This document shows positions 8,395 through 16,890 of a stretch of DNA of 64,000 bases, one piece after another. Under the pieces are notes generated by a model. That model made no database searches, was not told the DNA's origin, and saw only the letters and a list, made by a program, of their open reading frames with translations. Each line of letters begins with the position of its first letter. Position 1 is the first letter of the stretch. Where the stretch lies: contig NZ_JASVWF010000002.1 of the NCBI RefSeq assembly GCF_030286555.1, forward strand, positions 372,001 through 436,000, written 5' to 3'. The DNA comes from Actinomycetospora termitidis. Lineage in GTDB: Bacteria; Actinomycetota; Actinomycetes; Mycobacteriales; Pseudonocardiaceae. Position numbers and translations under genes: made by a program.

Positions 8395-9735
8395 TCAGAT
8401 CACCGGTTCGCGGTTGTCGCCGCGCAGGACGCGGCGGAGCGTGCCCCGGAACTGCTGCCAGCTCGTCCGCACGCCGGCCCGCCGCACCGACCGCCAGGTC
8501 CGGTACCCGCGGATCGAGGGCCGCGGTTGCCGGCTGACCCGCAGTGCGAGGAACGTCGCCGGGGCGCCGACCTTGCGGGCGGGGTGGTTGCCGTGCATGG
8601 CCTCGAGCTCGGCCATCGAGACGGGGGCGAGTTCGATGTATCCCGCGGCCACGGCGGCGGCGAGGAGCTCGCGCCCCCGCTCGGTGCGGACCACGGCCAC
8701 GTTGCGCCCCGGCGCCTCGTCGTAGAGCGGTCGGCCGTCGGCCAGCAACCAGCCGTCCGGGGCGGAGATGTCGGCGACCTCTCCGACGGCATCCGGGCAG
8801 ATCTTGCATCGGAACTGCATGTCGTAGCCCCACGGACGGCCGGTGTAGGCGCTGCCGTAGGGGACGTCGAAGGTCCGGCCGTCGGAGGTCTCGACCCGGT
8901 GCGGGCCGGGCCACCCGTCGCCGCGGAACCGGAAGGTGGTGACCTCGGATTCCTTGACGCCGTGATGGCGGATCATCGCGCGGGGGATGTGGGCGTTCAG
9001 CACGCCACCGCAGAACAGGGTCAACATGTACGGAATCTGTTCCTCCACGCGCGGGTCCACCCGCGCGAGGGCACGCAGCGCCGAGATGTCGCACGGCTTG
9101 GCGATGACCGCGAACCGTTCGCCCGCGTCGAGCAGGGCGCGGACGTGCACGAGTGGCGCCGCGGGGCCGTAGCGCGACTGCGCGCCCGAGTACACCTCGG
9201 TCGCGCAGCGGGACACCTGTGCCTCGGTCAGCCACGGCGTCTCCTCCGAGGCCCGGACGTGCAACACCGCCGAGACCGAGCCGCTGTCGAGCAGGTAACG
9301 ACCGAGCCCGGTCAGGGTCCCGCCCGCCGCGGCGTGGTGCCGGACCTGCTCCTCGGCGGACCAGGAACGGTGCATCTCACGGATCGGCCCCCACACCGGG
9401 TGGGTGGCGACGCCCCCCGGGGCGCCCGGACCGGTGACGGTGGCGCCCGGGCAGCTCGCCAGGATGGTCCGGTTCACGTCCTCGTCCACCGGGTCGAGGA
9501 CGAGCGGCCGCATGTTGCCCTTCATGTTCAGACCCATGCGGATCTTCTCCGGGCCGGCGAGGCTCGCGCACAGACCGCACCCGCTGCACAGGCCGGACCG
9601 GACGACGTCCGTGACATCCCGAGGCGCGGTCGGCAGTCGGGTCGCGCTCCGGGCTCGCGGCTCCGGGTCGGCGAGACCGCGGACCTGGTCGGCGTGCTTC
9701 GGCATCCCCAGTGCAACCTTCCTGGTCCCGTTCAC
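8395..9735 (-). CDS. Coenzyme F420 hydrogenase/dehydrogenase beta-subunit (FrhB/FdhB) family protein
   Basis: This 446-residue protein has an N-terminal CxxCxxC cluster motif (LCSGCGLC, Cys50, Cys53, Cys56). A later Cys in SCPGA could complete a 4Fe-4S site, and a CKIC pair sits deeper in the catalytic part. The family moves electrons between F420 or other cofactors and substrates through FAD and Fe-S clusters. It includes F420-hydrogenase beta subunits, 8-vinyl-reductases and sulfite/glutamate-synthase-like enzymes. The GTG start overlaps the stop of the VOC gene (GTGA). No hydrogenase subunits are nearby, so it is probably a stand-alone oxidoreductase in this catabolic region; its substrate is unknown. 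Confidence 0.82.
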   Translation of the reverse strand: MNGTRKVALGMPKHADQVRGLADPEPRARSATRLPTAPRDVTDVVRSGLCSGCGLCASLAGPEKIRMGLNMKGNMRPLVLDPVDEDVNRTILASCPGATVTGPGAPGGVATHPVWGPIREMHRSWSAEEQVRHHAAAGGTLTGLGRYLLDSGSVSAVLHVRASEETPWLTEAQVSRCATEVYSGAQSRYGPAAPLVHVRALLDAGERFAVIAKPCDISALRALARVDPRVEEQIPYMLTLFCGGVLNAHIPRAMIRHHGVKESEVTTFRFRGDGWPGPHRVETSDGRTFDVPYGSAYTGRPWGYDMQFRCKICPDAVGEVADISAPDGWLLADGRPLYDEAPGRNVAVVRTERGRELLAAAVAAGYIELAPVSMAELEAMHGNHPARKVGAPATFLALRVSRQPRPSIRGYRTWRSVRRAGVRTSWQQFRGTLRRVLRGDNREPVI

Positions 9736-10199
9736 GCGGACTCGGCGTCGGGCGCGCCCTCGTGGCCCGGACCCGGTTGCAGGAATTCGACCGAGACGCC
9801 GTCCGGGTCTCTCGCATAGACCATGTAGCCGCCGGCATAGTCGCCGGAGTCGATGGGGTTGGGTTCGGAGTAGAACTCCACGCCCTGCGTCCGGAGGGTG
9901 TCGTAGAGCTCGGGCAGGTTCTCGACGGTGAAGGCCACGTGGGCGGCGCCGACGTCGCAGTTGTCCGAGGAGTACGCGCGCGACTCCGGAGCGCGGTACT
10001 GCAGCAGCTCCAGCACGAGCCCGTCGAACCGGATGAACCGGGTCTCCAGGTCCAGGGTCGACAGACCCAGCGCGCGAGCCGTGCCGACGTCGCCGAACCT
10101 CCCGCCGTGCATGACCTCGCCGCCGAACGACGTGTAGAAGGCGGTCGACCGCTCGACGTCGGACACCGTGATACCGACGTGGTTGACGGGCAGCTTCAT
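9732..10199 (-). CDS. VOC (glyoxalase/dioxygenase-fold) family protein
   Basis: This 155-residue protein starts with VNHVGITVSDVERSTAFY and ends with VYARDPDGVSVEFLQ, the two hallmark strands of the vicinal-oxygen-chelate fold. Metal-ligand candidates are His near the start, His in GAAHVAF and Glu in VEFLQ. Members include glyoxalase I, epimerases and extradiol dioxygenases. The chosen ATG follows a GAGGACG site; the longer upstream frame would run through the divergent promoter. Its stop is fused to the start of the FrhB-like gene, so the two proteins should be made together and may act on one substrate. Confidence 0.8.
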   Translation of the reverse strand: MKLPVNHVGITVSDVERSTAFYTSFGGEVMHGGRFGDVGTARALGLSTLDLETRFIRFDGLVLELLQYRAPESRAYSSDNCDVGAAHVAFTVENLPELYDTLRTQGVEFYSEPNPIDSGDYAGGYMVYARDPDGVSVEFLQPGPGHEGAPDAESA

Positions 10200-10299
10200 G
10201 CGAGTGACGTCCTCCTGATCGAGGCGCGGCCGGCTCTCCCCGACTGCGCCTCCGACGACGATGGCGTTGTCGGCATCACATCCCGGGGGGCGTGTCGTC

Positions 10300-10398
10300 G
10301 TCCAATAGAGTCTCGCCGCGAGCTGAGAACCAGCATCGATCAGGCCGCGACGGTCTGATCGGTGGTGCTTCTCAAGCGGCCGGAGTGCGGTATTGGAC
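10300..10398. promoter_or_regulatory. Symmetric divergent control region between VOC and SDR genes
   Basis: This region is symmetric about position 10349. Outer arms GTCCAATA (10300-10307) and TATTGGAC (10391-10398) are perfect inverted repeats. Inner arms 10325-10343 and 10355-10373 match at 16 of 19 positions (GAGAA and CGATCAG conserved). Both pairs share the same centre. The layout suits two divergent promoters sharing a regulator that binds the inner repeats. No regulator gene is adjacent. Confidence 0.55.
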
Positions 10399-10455
10399 CG
10401 AGCCGACCTCCTCGACCCAAGGTTCCAGCACCACCCGGGCAGAGAGGCAGGGACC

Positions 10456-11211
10456 ATGGGCAGCTCGAGGACAGTCATCGTGACCGGCGCGGCCGAGGGG
10501 CTCGGGCGCGCCATCGCGGGTCGGCTCGGCGCGGACGGCTACAGCGTCGTCGTCACGGACCTGAAGCTCGCCGGAGCGCAGGAGGTGGCCGAGGACATCG
10601 TCGGACGAGGTGGCGCCGCCATCGGCCTCGAGCTCGACGTCACCGACGCTGGATCGGTCCGAGCGGCGATCGACCGCTCGATCGAGGTGTACGGCGCCGT
10701 GTTCGGTCTGGTGAACAACGCCGGGATCGCGCGGGCCACGCGGTTCGTCGACATGACCGAGGCCGACTGGGACTCGGTGCAGCTCGTGAACTCCAAGGGG
10801 ACGTTCCTGACCTGCCGCCACGTGGTGCCCCACATGATCGCGCAGGGTGAGGGCGTCATCGTGAACATGTCATCCATCGGCGGGCGCGACGGCTTCGCCA
10901 ACTGGGCGCACTACAACGCCTCCAAACACGCCGTCATCGGACTCACCCGAGCGCTGGCGCGCGAGATCGGTCCCGACGGAGTCCGGGTCAACGCCGTCTG
11001 CCCCGGAGCCATCAGGACCCAGATGTGGGGAGCCGAGGCACAGGGGACCGACGACCCGGACGCCGCACTGGCCGCGATGGTCGCGAACATGCCGCTGCGG
11101 CGAGCGCAGACCCCCGGGGAGATCGCCGGAGCAGTCGCCTTTCTGCTCTCCGACGACGCCTACAGCATCACCGGCCAGTCCCTCGGGGTCGACGGCGGCC
11201 TGCTGACCTAG
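10456..11211 (+). CDS. Short-chain dehydrogenase/reductase (classical SDR)
   Basis: This 251-residue classical SDR has the cofactor motif TGAAEGLG at residues 10-17, NNAG in the middle, a catalytic Ser in NMSSIGG, YNASK with the catalytic Tyr and Lys, and a C-terminal SLGVDGG segment. It interconverts a hydroxyl and a keto group with NAD(P). The chosen ATG follows GAGAGGCAGGG. It is transcribed away from the VOC/FrhB pair across the symmetric control region and is followed by a second MHS transporter. It is probably an oxidoreductase of the same catabolic programme; its substrate is unknown. Confidence 0.87.
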   Translation: MGSSRTVIVTGAAEGLGRAIAGRLGADGYSVVVTDLKLAGAQEVAEDIVGRGGAAIGLELDVTDAGSVRAAIDRSIEVYGAVFGLVNNAGIARATRFVDMTEADWDSVQLVNSKGTFLTCRHVVPHMIAQGEGVIVNMSSIGGRDGFANWAHYNASKHAVIGLTRALAREIGPDGVRVNAVCPGAIRTQMWGAEAQGTDDPDAALAAMVANMPLRRAQTPGEIAGAVAFLLSDDAYSITGQSLGVDGGLLT

Positions 11212-11582
11212 CCGGCGAAGGGGCCCGACCAGGCGAACCGGGGGCGGCGACGGCGTCGGCTGGACAACCGTCGACCGTCTGTCGGGTCCACGGCAGCCGA
11301 ACCCGGGACCGGGAGGGGTCGCCACCCAACCCGGCGCCTCCGGCCCGTGTCGGGCTCCCGGCAATGCGGAGCTGCCGACGACGTCGGCGCGGCACGAGCC
11401 GCTCCGCTCGTCGCAGATGTCGCCGGTGGCATCGCGCCGCGCCCGAGCGCCCACCTCCAGGGCTCCCGCGGGTCCGAGTGCCGTCCCGACCTGCCTACGC
11501 GTCGCGAGCACTGCGGCCCGAGGCCTCTTCCCCCGCTCGGCCGCCGTTCAGGGCCGAACTCCGACAACAGAGAGGGATCCCC
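11212..11582. other. 371-bp intergenic leader before the second MHS transporter
   Basis: I see no gene here on either strand with a credible start or family. The frame of the following transporter is open upstream, but it overlaps the SDR gene and has no recognisable protein content. The right end carries AGAGAGG, the ribosome site for the GTG at 11583. No strong terminator or operator could be named. Confidence 0.5.
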
Positions 11583-12896
11583 GTGACGAACACCGATCCG
11601 GCGACGCCGAAGACCGACACCCCAGCTGACAGCGCTTCTGTCCCGACCCCGCCCGTCGACCCGCGTGAGGCGCGCACCGTCGTCCTCTCGAGCGCGGTCG
11701 GCACGACGATCGAGTTCTACGACTTCGCTCTGTACGGCCTTGCCTCGGCCCTGGTCTTCGCTCCTCAGTTCTTCCCGGCCGACAACCAGCTCGCCGGCCA
11801 ACTCGGCGCCCTCGCCTCCTTCGCCATCGGCTTCTTCTTCCGCCCCATCGGCGGGATCGTCGCCGGACACTTCGGAGATCGGATCGGCCGGAAGCGGGTG
11901 CTGGTCTGGAGCTTCATGGTGATGGGCCTGTCGACCATGCTGATCGCCTTCCTACCGACGTACGCCACGATCGGCCTGGCAGCTCCCGCTCTACTGGTGT
12001 TCCTGCGTGCCGTGCAGGGCGTCGCCGCCGGCGCCGAGTGGGGAGGGGCGGCCCTGATGGCCGTCGAACACGCGCCGCCGGGCAAACGCGGACTCTATGG
12101 ATCGGCTCCCGCATTCGGCACCACGGCGGGACCGCTGCTCGCGTCCACCATGTTCATCGTCGTCTCGACCCTCGATCCCGCCGGCTTCGCCGGCGGCGGC
12201 TGGCGCATCGCCTTCGGAATCAGCTTCGTCCTGCTCGTGTTCGGCTTCTACCTCCGCAAGCGGGTCACCGAAAGCCCTCTGTTCGAGTCGGCTCTGGCGC
12301 ACGAACCGCCGCGTGTGCCGCTGATCCCCGTCCTCCGCGAGCACCCGCTCGGGGTGCTGCGCGCGATGTCGTGGGTCCTCGTCAGCGGGGCGACGGGCTA
12401 CGTCGTCAACACCTACGGACTCACCTACGCGATCGAGACCACCGGCGCTTCCCGCGCGACGGTCCTCATGCTGCTCAATCTGGCCTACCTCGCGAGTCTG
12501 GTCGCGCTGTTCACCGTCGGGCGTCTCGTCGACCGTCGACGCCGCGTCGTCCTGATCACCGTCGCACTGCTCCAGATCCCGGCCGCGGTCCTCCTCTTCC
12601 CACTGCTGGCCTTGGGCGACGTCGCTGCGGTCGGCGTCGCCTTCTGCCTGGTGTGGCTGGCCGTGGGTGCGATCGAGGCAACTCGTGGCGCAGTGCTCGC
12701 CGACCTGTTCCCGGTCGAGGTCCGCTACAGCGGGGTGTCCCTGTCCTACAACCTCGCGTACGTGCTCGCGGGCCTCGCGCCACTTGCGACCGCTTCGATC
12801 GTGGCGGCCACCGGCAGCATCACCTGGATGGTCGTCATCCTCGCCATCGCCGCACTCATCGCTCTCCCCGTCGCACTGACCGGCCCACGTCGATAG
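11583..12896 (+). CDS. MFS transporter, metabolite:H+ symporter (MHS) family
   Basis: This 437-residue, 12-helix MFS protein has the MHS signatures: TTIEFYDFALYGLASALVF at the start of helix 1 and HFGDRIGRKR in loop 2-3. VRYSG near helix 10 also matches the other MHS transporters in this window. The GTG start at 11583 has an AGAGAGG site 5-6 nt upstream; about 30 hydrophilic residues precede helix 1. It lies downstream of the SDR gene in the same direction, but the 371-nt gap means it may have its own promoter. It likely imports an organic acid processed by the neighbouring enzymes. Confidence 0.85.
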   Translation: MTNTDPATPKTDTPADSASVPTPPVDPREARTVVLSSAVGTTIEFYDFALYGLASALVFAPQFFPADNQLAGQLGALASFAIGFFFRPIGGIVAGHFGDRIGRKRVLVWSFMVMGLSTMLIAFLPTYATIGLAAPALLVFLRAVQGVAAGAEWGGAALMAVEHAPPGKRGLYGSAPAFGTTAGPLLASTMFIVVSTLDPAGFAGGGWRIAFGISFVLLVFGFYLRKRVTESPLFESALAHEPPRVPLIPVLREHPLGVLRAMSWVLVSGATGYVVNTYGLTYAIETTGASRATVLMLLNLAYLASLVALFTVGRLVDRRRRVVLITVALLQIPAAVLLFPLLALGDVAAVGVAFCLVWLAVGAIEATRGAVLADLFPVEVRYSGVSLSYNLAYVLAGLAPLATASIVAATGSITWMVVILAIAALIALPVALTGPRR

Positions 12897-12954
12897 ACCT
12901 CGCGCCGGAGCCTCGCCGCCACCGGGGAGAGCGCGACGACGCGGACGGACGAGT

Positions 12955-13326
12955 TCAGGCCAGGAGGACGACCACGAGCGTCACGACGACGACCTTCACC
13001 AGCCAGTCCCCGGCGTGGACCACGGCCAGCCTCGGGTCGGTCCGCTCGTGGTAGACCGATCCGGTCAGGAGGACCAGCGGGAACGCCACCCACAGGGCCA
13101 GCGCGCCGAGCAGCGCCGTCCCCAGCGACGTTGTCAGGAAGAAGCCCGCCACGACCGAGGCGAGGACGACGTTGCGGACCAGCTCGACCACCACCGTCAG
13201 CCCTGCCGGTCGCGGGGTGGCATAGGCCGGCGACCACCGCGCCAGCCGTGCTCCGAGGACGGCGTAGTAGACGCTGCTGATGATGAAGACCGCGACCGCG
13301 GCCACCCCGACCGCGACGACGGTCAC
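12955..13326 (-). CDS. DUF1761-type small membrane protein
   Basis: This 123-residue protein is almost entirely hydrophobic with about four membrane helices. The N-terminal [17 protein letters not shown] and C-terminal [16 protein letters not shown] match the DUF1761 family of unknown function. The GTG start overlaps the stop of the DUF1905 gene (GTGA at 13323-13326), so the two small proteins are co-translated. No catalytic residues are apparent. Confidence 0.75.
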   Translation of the reverse strand: MTVVAVGVAAVAVFIISSVYYAVLGARLARWSPAYATPRPAGLTVVVELVRNVVLASVVAGFFLTTSLGTALLGALALWVAFPLVLLTGSVYHERTDPRLAVVHAGDWLVKVVVVTLVVVLLA

Positions 13327-13622
13327 CGGCCGAGCCGCTCGAGCAGGTGCACGGTCACGGTGTCGCCGGCCTGCTTGGCGATCGCCGCGCGCAGGTCGGC
13401 GGGGAACGCCAGCTTGTGGGTGCCGTCGCCGAGGGCCATGAAGGAGCCGCGGAAGGGGTGCCCGTCGACGGTGCCGGTGACCTTGACCAGGCCGCGGGTG
13501 CCGAAGTAGGCCGCCGACCAGTCGGTGCGGACGTAGGTCCAGCCGCCCTTCGCGGAGCTGCGCTCGAGGGTGGCGGTGAAGGTGTGGTCGAGCGTTGTGG
13601 TGGAGGCGGTGTCGGTCGGCAT
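13323..13622 (-). CDS. DUF1905 domain protein
   Basis: This 99-residue protein has the DUF1905 pattern: a short beta-rich domain with [39 protein letters not shown] and a C-terminal [11 protein letters not shown] strand. The fold is a small barrel often fused to YdeI-like domains; no enzymatic role is established. The ATG at 13622 follows AAGGGAGC. It is the first gene of a two-gene unit with DUF1761 and is divergent from the gene at 13776. Confidence 0.8.
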   Translation of the reverse strand: MPTDTASTTTLDHTFTATLERSSAKGGWTYVRTDWSAAYFGTRGLVKVTGTVDGHPFRGSFMALGDGTHKLAFPADLRAAIAKQAGDTVTVHLLERLGR

Positions 13623-13763
13623 CGGGGTGCTCCCTTCGGGGTGGACACCCGGATGTCGCGACGGACGGCTCCCGCTCGACACGAGGACCGTGACGACACC
13701 CGATCGGAGTAGTCGTCGCTCACACTCGGCCTCTCGTCGTCGTCGGAGTCGAACGCCCGGCCC

Positions 13764-13778
13764 TACGATCCGGCCGTG
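13764..13778 (+). promoter_or_regulatory. Leaderless promoter -10 box for gene 13776
   Basis: TACGAT at 13764-13769 is followed after 6 nt by the GTG start at 13776, and there is no ribosome site. The geometry is that of a leaderless actinobacterial transcript and recurs at other genes in this window. Confidence 0.5.
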
Positions 13779-14195
13779 CAGCACGACGACGCGATGGCCG
13801 TGCGGGAGGACCCTCGCGGCTTCCTCGTGCTGACGTGGACCCCGGGGCTGGACATCGACGGCGAGCTCGCCGACGCCGCGATCGGGCTCATCGACGACCT
13901 CAACGGCGACGAGATGCGCCCCCTGCTGGTGAAGATGGCCGGCACCCGCTCGTTGTCCCGCGACGCCCGACTCGAGTTCACCCGTCCCTGCTCGGTGTCG
14001 CGGCTCGCCCTGCTCGGCAGCTCCCGGGTGGACTCCATCATCGCGAACTTCGCGCTGGGGGTCGCGGCCCATCCGATGCCGATGCGGTTCTTCGTGGACG
14101 ACGACGATGCCGTGTCGTGGCTGCTCGGGACGGCGGACCCGCCGTCGGTCTTCCGCTGGTGGCGTGGCCGGGAGGGTGCGCGGCCGCCGCGGTGA
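13776..14195 (+). CDS. Small STAS/SpoIIAA-like hypothetical protein
   Basis: This 139-residue soluble protein has an alternating pattern: [20 protein letters not shown], then [16 protein letters not shown], then a hydrophobic helix and [15 protein letters not shown]. It is similar to actinobacterial proteins with a SpoIIAA-like or DUF7793-type fold, in which a conserved D-x-R segment ends a central strand. No function is assigned. The GTG start is probably leaderless (TACGAT 6 nt upstream). It stands alone between the DUF1905/DUF1761 pair and a methyltransferase gene. Confidence 0.55.
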   Translation: MQHDDAMAVREDPRGFLVLTWTPGLDIDGELADAAIGLIDDLNGDEMRPLLVKMAGTRSLSRDARLEFTRPCSVSRLALLGSSRVDSIIANFALGVAAHPMPMRFFVDDDDAVSWLLGTADPPSVFRWWRGREGARPPR

Positions 14196-14284
14196 GGCCC
14201 GGCGACGCCCGTTCGGCCCTGTGGACGGGTTCGCGCCGCGCCTAGCGTTCCTCGCGGCGATCCCGCACGCCGAGGGGGACGACG

Positions 14285-15148
14285 ATGCCGCTGCGCCGGT
14301 TGCTTCTGCTGCCCCACCTCGCGTGGTGGGGAGTCCGCGCTCCGCGCGGTGGCAGGGACCGGTGGGACCTCTACTGGGCCGGGGTCGGGTCCACGGGGGA
14401 CGGCGGAGACGTGCTGTGGGATTCCGGCGATCCGGCGGAGCCGGACCGGTACCTGGAACTCCTCGAGAGGTTCGCCGACCCGGCCCTCCCGGTGATCGAT
14501 CTCGGGTGCGGCAACGGTCGGTTCACCCGCGCGCTGTGTCGAGCGGGATGGCGGGGCATCGGGGTCGACGTGTCGGACGCGGCGATCGCGCTCGCCCGCG
14601 AGGAGGCCGACCGGGTCCCGGAGGAACCGGGGTTCCTGGTCGCCGACCTCGCGGCACCCGACGCGGTCGATCGGATCCGCGCGGATCCGGGCCCGGCGAA
14701 CGTGTTCGTGCGCGGCGTGCTGCACGTGCTCACCGCGGAGGCACGAGGACGGGCCGCGGCGAACATCGGGCGCCTCCTGGGCGACCGCGGCGTCGCGGTG
14801 ATCGCCGAGACCAACCACCGGGGATCCCTGCTGAGCTACGTGGAGAACCTGGGCGCCGGGCCCCGCGGGCTGCCGCACCCGCTGGCCCGGGCGATCGCCT
14901 CGGGTCTGCCCACCCCACGTCCCTTCGGCGGGGACGAGCTGGACCGGACGTTCCCGGCCGACGAGTGGGAGCGGGTGCACGTCGACGACACCGCGGTGAT
15001 CCACGCCGTCCCGATGCACCGCCGCAGCGAGGAACCCGAACGGATCCGGGGCCTCGTCGCCGTCGTCCGGCCTCGCCCCCGGATCCCCGAGCCCCGGCGG
15101 GGTGGGGAGGAGACCGGCCGGGTCGAGGTTGCTCCGAACGGCTCTTGA
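14285..15148 (+). CDS. Class I SAM-dependent methyltransferase
   Basis: This 287-residue protein carries the SAM-binding motif [12 protein letters not shown], an acidic second strand ([11 protein letters not shown]) and motif III/IV residues around VADLAAP and VRGVLHVL. That is a class I Rossmann methyltransferase of the type acting on small molecules. The Arg/Pro-rich C-terminal 40 residues look disordered. The ATG follows GAGGGGGACGACG. The stop overlaps the -35 box of the next gene, so the two are separately controlled. The acceptor is unknown. Confidence 0.75.
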   Translation: MPLRRLLLLPHLAWWGVRAPRGGRDRWDLYWAGVGSTGDGGDVLWDSGDPAEPDRYLELLERFADPALPVIDLGCGNGRFTRALCRAGWRGIGVDVSDAAIALAREEADRVPEEPGFLVADLAAPDAVDRIRADPGPANVFVRGVLHVLTAEARGRAAANIGRLLGDRGVAVIAETNHRGSLLSYVENLGAGPRGLPHPLARAIASGLPTPRPFGGDELDRTFPADEWERVHVDDTAVIHAVPMHRRSEEPERIRGLVAVVRPRPRIPEPRRGGEETGRVEVAPNGS

Positions 15149-15153
15149 TCTTC

Positions 15154-15169
15154 TCGAACACGTGTTCGA
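15154..15169. promoter_or_regulatory. LexA (SOS) box in the promoter of the HNH gene
   Basis: The site reads TCGAAC-ACGT-GTTCGA, a perfect match to the actinobacterial LexA operator TCGAAC-N4-GTTCGA. It sits between a TTGATC -35-like box (15145-15150) and a GACTAT -10-like box (15168-15173). The start codon at 15180 is 6 nt after the -10 box. LexA bound here would block RNA polymerase, so the downstream gene should be induced by DNA damage. Confidence 0.85.
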
Positions 15170-15179
15170 CTATGGGTGC

Positions 15180-16865
15180 ATGACGGCGGGCGTGTGGTAC
15201 CTGGATCCGAACGGGTCCTGGCAACCCCGCGCCGAGCGGACACCGATGCCGCCGCCCGGCGAGCCGGGTGAGCGGCTGGCGCGGGTCCTGCCGCTCCGCC
15301 CACCGGATCCTGAGCCCGACGCCGGGTGGGCGGTGCCCGGGGTCGAGCCCGAGACGTGCGACAGCGGTGAGGAGCGGCTGTCGCGGTCCTCGCGGGCGGC
15401 GCTGGCCGAGATCGCCGACGCGGTCACCGCCCACCGGCTGGCCGGGGCGCGCGTCTATCGGGCGATCCTGGCCCTGGAGGGCTCGGACGCGGTCGCCGAG
15501 TCCGGCTACCGCGACCTGCCGCGGCTGCTTTCCGACCACGTCCGGCTCGACCCCGCCGAATCCAGACGGCTGGCCAGGCATGCCGAGGCTCTGCACCCCA
15601 CGGTCACACCCGCGGGCGCCACGCTGGAACCGGACCTGCCGGCGACCTCGACGGTGGTCGACCACGGCGAGGCCGGCGACGGCCACGTCGAGGTGATCCG
15701 GAAGACCATGACCCGGCTGCGTGGGGTCGAGGACCTGCCCGCCGAGGTGCTGGCGACCACGGAGGAGCAGCTCGCGCAGCTGGCGCGCACCCACTGCCCG
15801 GCCGCACTCACCCGCGCCGCCGTGGTGATCGCCGACCGACTCGACCCCGACGGGGCCGCCCCGGCGGAGGATCCGGCGCCGGAGAACGAACTGACCTACA
15901 CCCGCCGCAAGAACGGTCACCTGCACGCCAAGACCATCCTGCGCGACCCGGTCGCCGCGGAGTTGTTCGACCAGGCCATCCGCGGGGCGACCTTGCCGCC
16001 CCAGTCGGCGGCCGTGGTCGACCCGGACACCGGGCAGCCGCCCACCGGTGCCGACGGGGCGCGTGGGGAAGACCCGCAGATCGAGGCGCGGGAGTCCAAG
16101 CCCTCCCGCCAGGCTGCGGCCCTGATGGACCTGATCGAGGCCGGCCACGCCGCCGGCCTCGACGAACCCGGCGACCCCGACGAGCCCGATGGGCAGAGGG
16201 AGTTCGGCGGCCCGGACAACGACGACGTCCACCCCGGCGAGGACCCCGGAGGAAACGCCGAGTCGGGCGTCGACGACGACCCGGGCGCGGGTCCTGCCAC
16301 CGATGCCGGCCTCGACGGCCCGGTAGCCCCACCTCCACGGCCGGCACCGGCGCGGGCCAGAGACGTCCCGTCGCTGCAGCTGACCGTGACCGTCGACTTC
16401 GACACCCTGCGCGACCAGCTCGCCGACCGCAGCAAGGCCCTCGCGCTGCTCGAGGACACCACGTGGATCCGCCCCGAGACCGTACGCCGCCTGGCATGTG
16501 ACGCGGAGATCATCCCGATGGTGATGGGGTCGAAGGGCGAGGTCCTCGACGTCGGGCGCAAGACCCGCAACCCACCCGCCGGGCTACGCCGCGCCGTGCG
16601 CCGCCGCGACCGGCACTGCGCCTTCCCCGGCTGCCGCCGAAGAGCCCGCCACACCCAGGTCCACCACATCGCGCACTGGGGCCACGGCGGTGAGACCGAG
16701 CTCGACAACCTCGTGTGCCTCTGCGGCTACCACCACACGCTGGTCCACCACTCCGGCTGGGAGATCGTCATGGACCAGCGCATGCCCTGGTTCATCCCAC
16801 CGAAGTGGCTCGACCCCACCCGCACCCCCCGACACAACCGCCCCTGGACCATCGAGGCGGCGTGA
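15180..16865 (+). CDS. DUF222 (13E12 repeat) protein with C-terminal HNH endonuclease domain
   Basis: This 561-residue protein has an N-terminal helical DUF222 region, an acidic, Pro-rich middle (about residues 300-390) and a C-terminal HNH nuclease. The nuclease contains CAFPGC, HHIAHW (first His pair near residue 495), GGETELDNLVCLC and YHHTLVH; its Cys pairs would bind a structural zinc. The family is the mycobacterial 13E12 repeat group, some members of which are known to be LexA-controlled. The ATG at 15180 lies directly after a perfect SOS box with -10-like spacing, so the transcript is probably leaderless and damage-inducible. Whether it acts in repair, recombination or defence is not known. 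Confidence 0.88.
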   Translation: MTAGVWYLDPNGSWQPRAERTPMPPPGEPGERLARVLPLRPPDPEPDAGWAVPGVEPETCDSGEERLSRSSRAALAEIADAVTAHRLAGARVYRAILALEGSDAVAESGYRDLPRLLSDHVRLDPAESRRLARHAEALHPTVTPAGATLEPDLPATSTVVDHGEAGDGHVEVIRKTMTRLRGVEDLPAEVLATTEEQLAQLARTHCPAALTRAAVVIADRLDPDGAAPAEDPAPENELTYTRRKNGHLHAKTILRDPVAAELFDQAIRGATLPPQSAAVVDPDTGQPPTGADGARGEDPQIEARESKPSRQAAALMDLIEAGHAAGLDEPGDPDEPDGQREFGGPDNDDVHPGEDPGGNAESGVDDDPGAGPATDAGLDGPVAPPPRPAPARARDVPSLQLTVTVDFDTLRDQLADRSKALALLEDTTWIRPETVRRLACDAEIIPMVMGSKGEVLDVGRKTRNPPAGLRRAVRRRDRHCAFPGCRRRARHTQVHHIAHWGHGGETELDNLVCLCGYHHTLVHHSGWEIVMDQRMPWFIPPKWLDPTRTPRHNRPWTIEAA

Positions 16866-16890
16866 GCTGGAGTCGACCCGGGTGTCGGTG

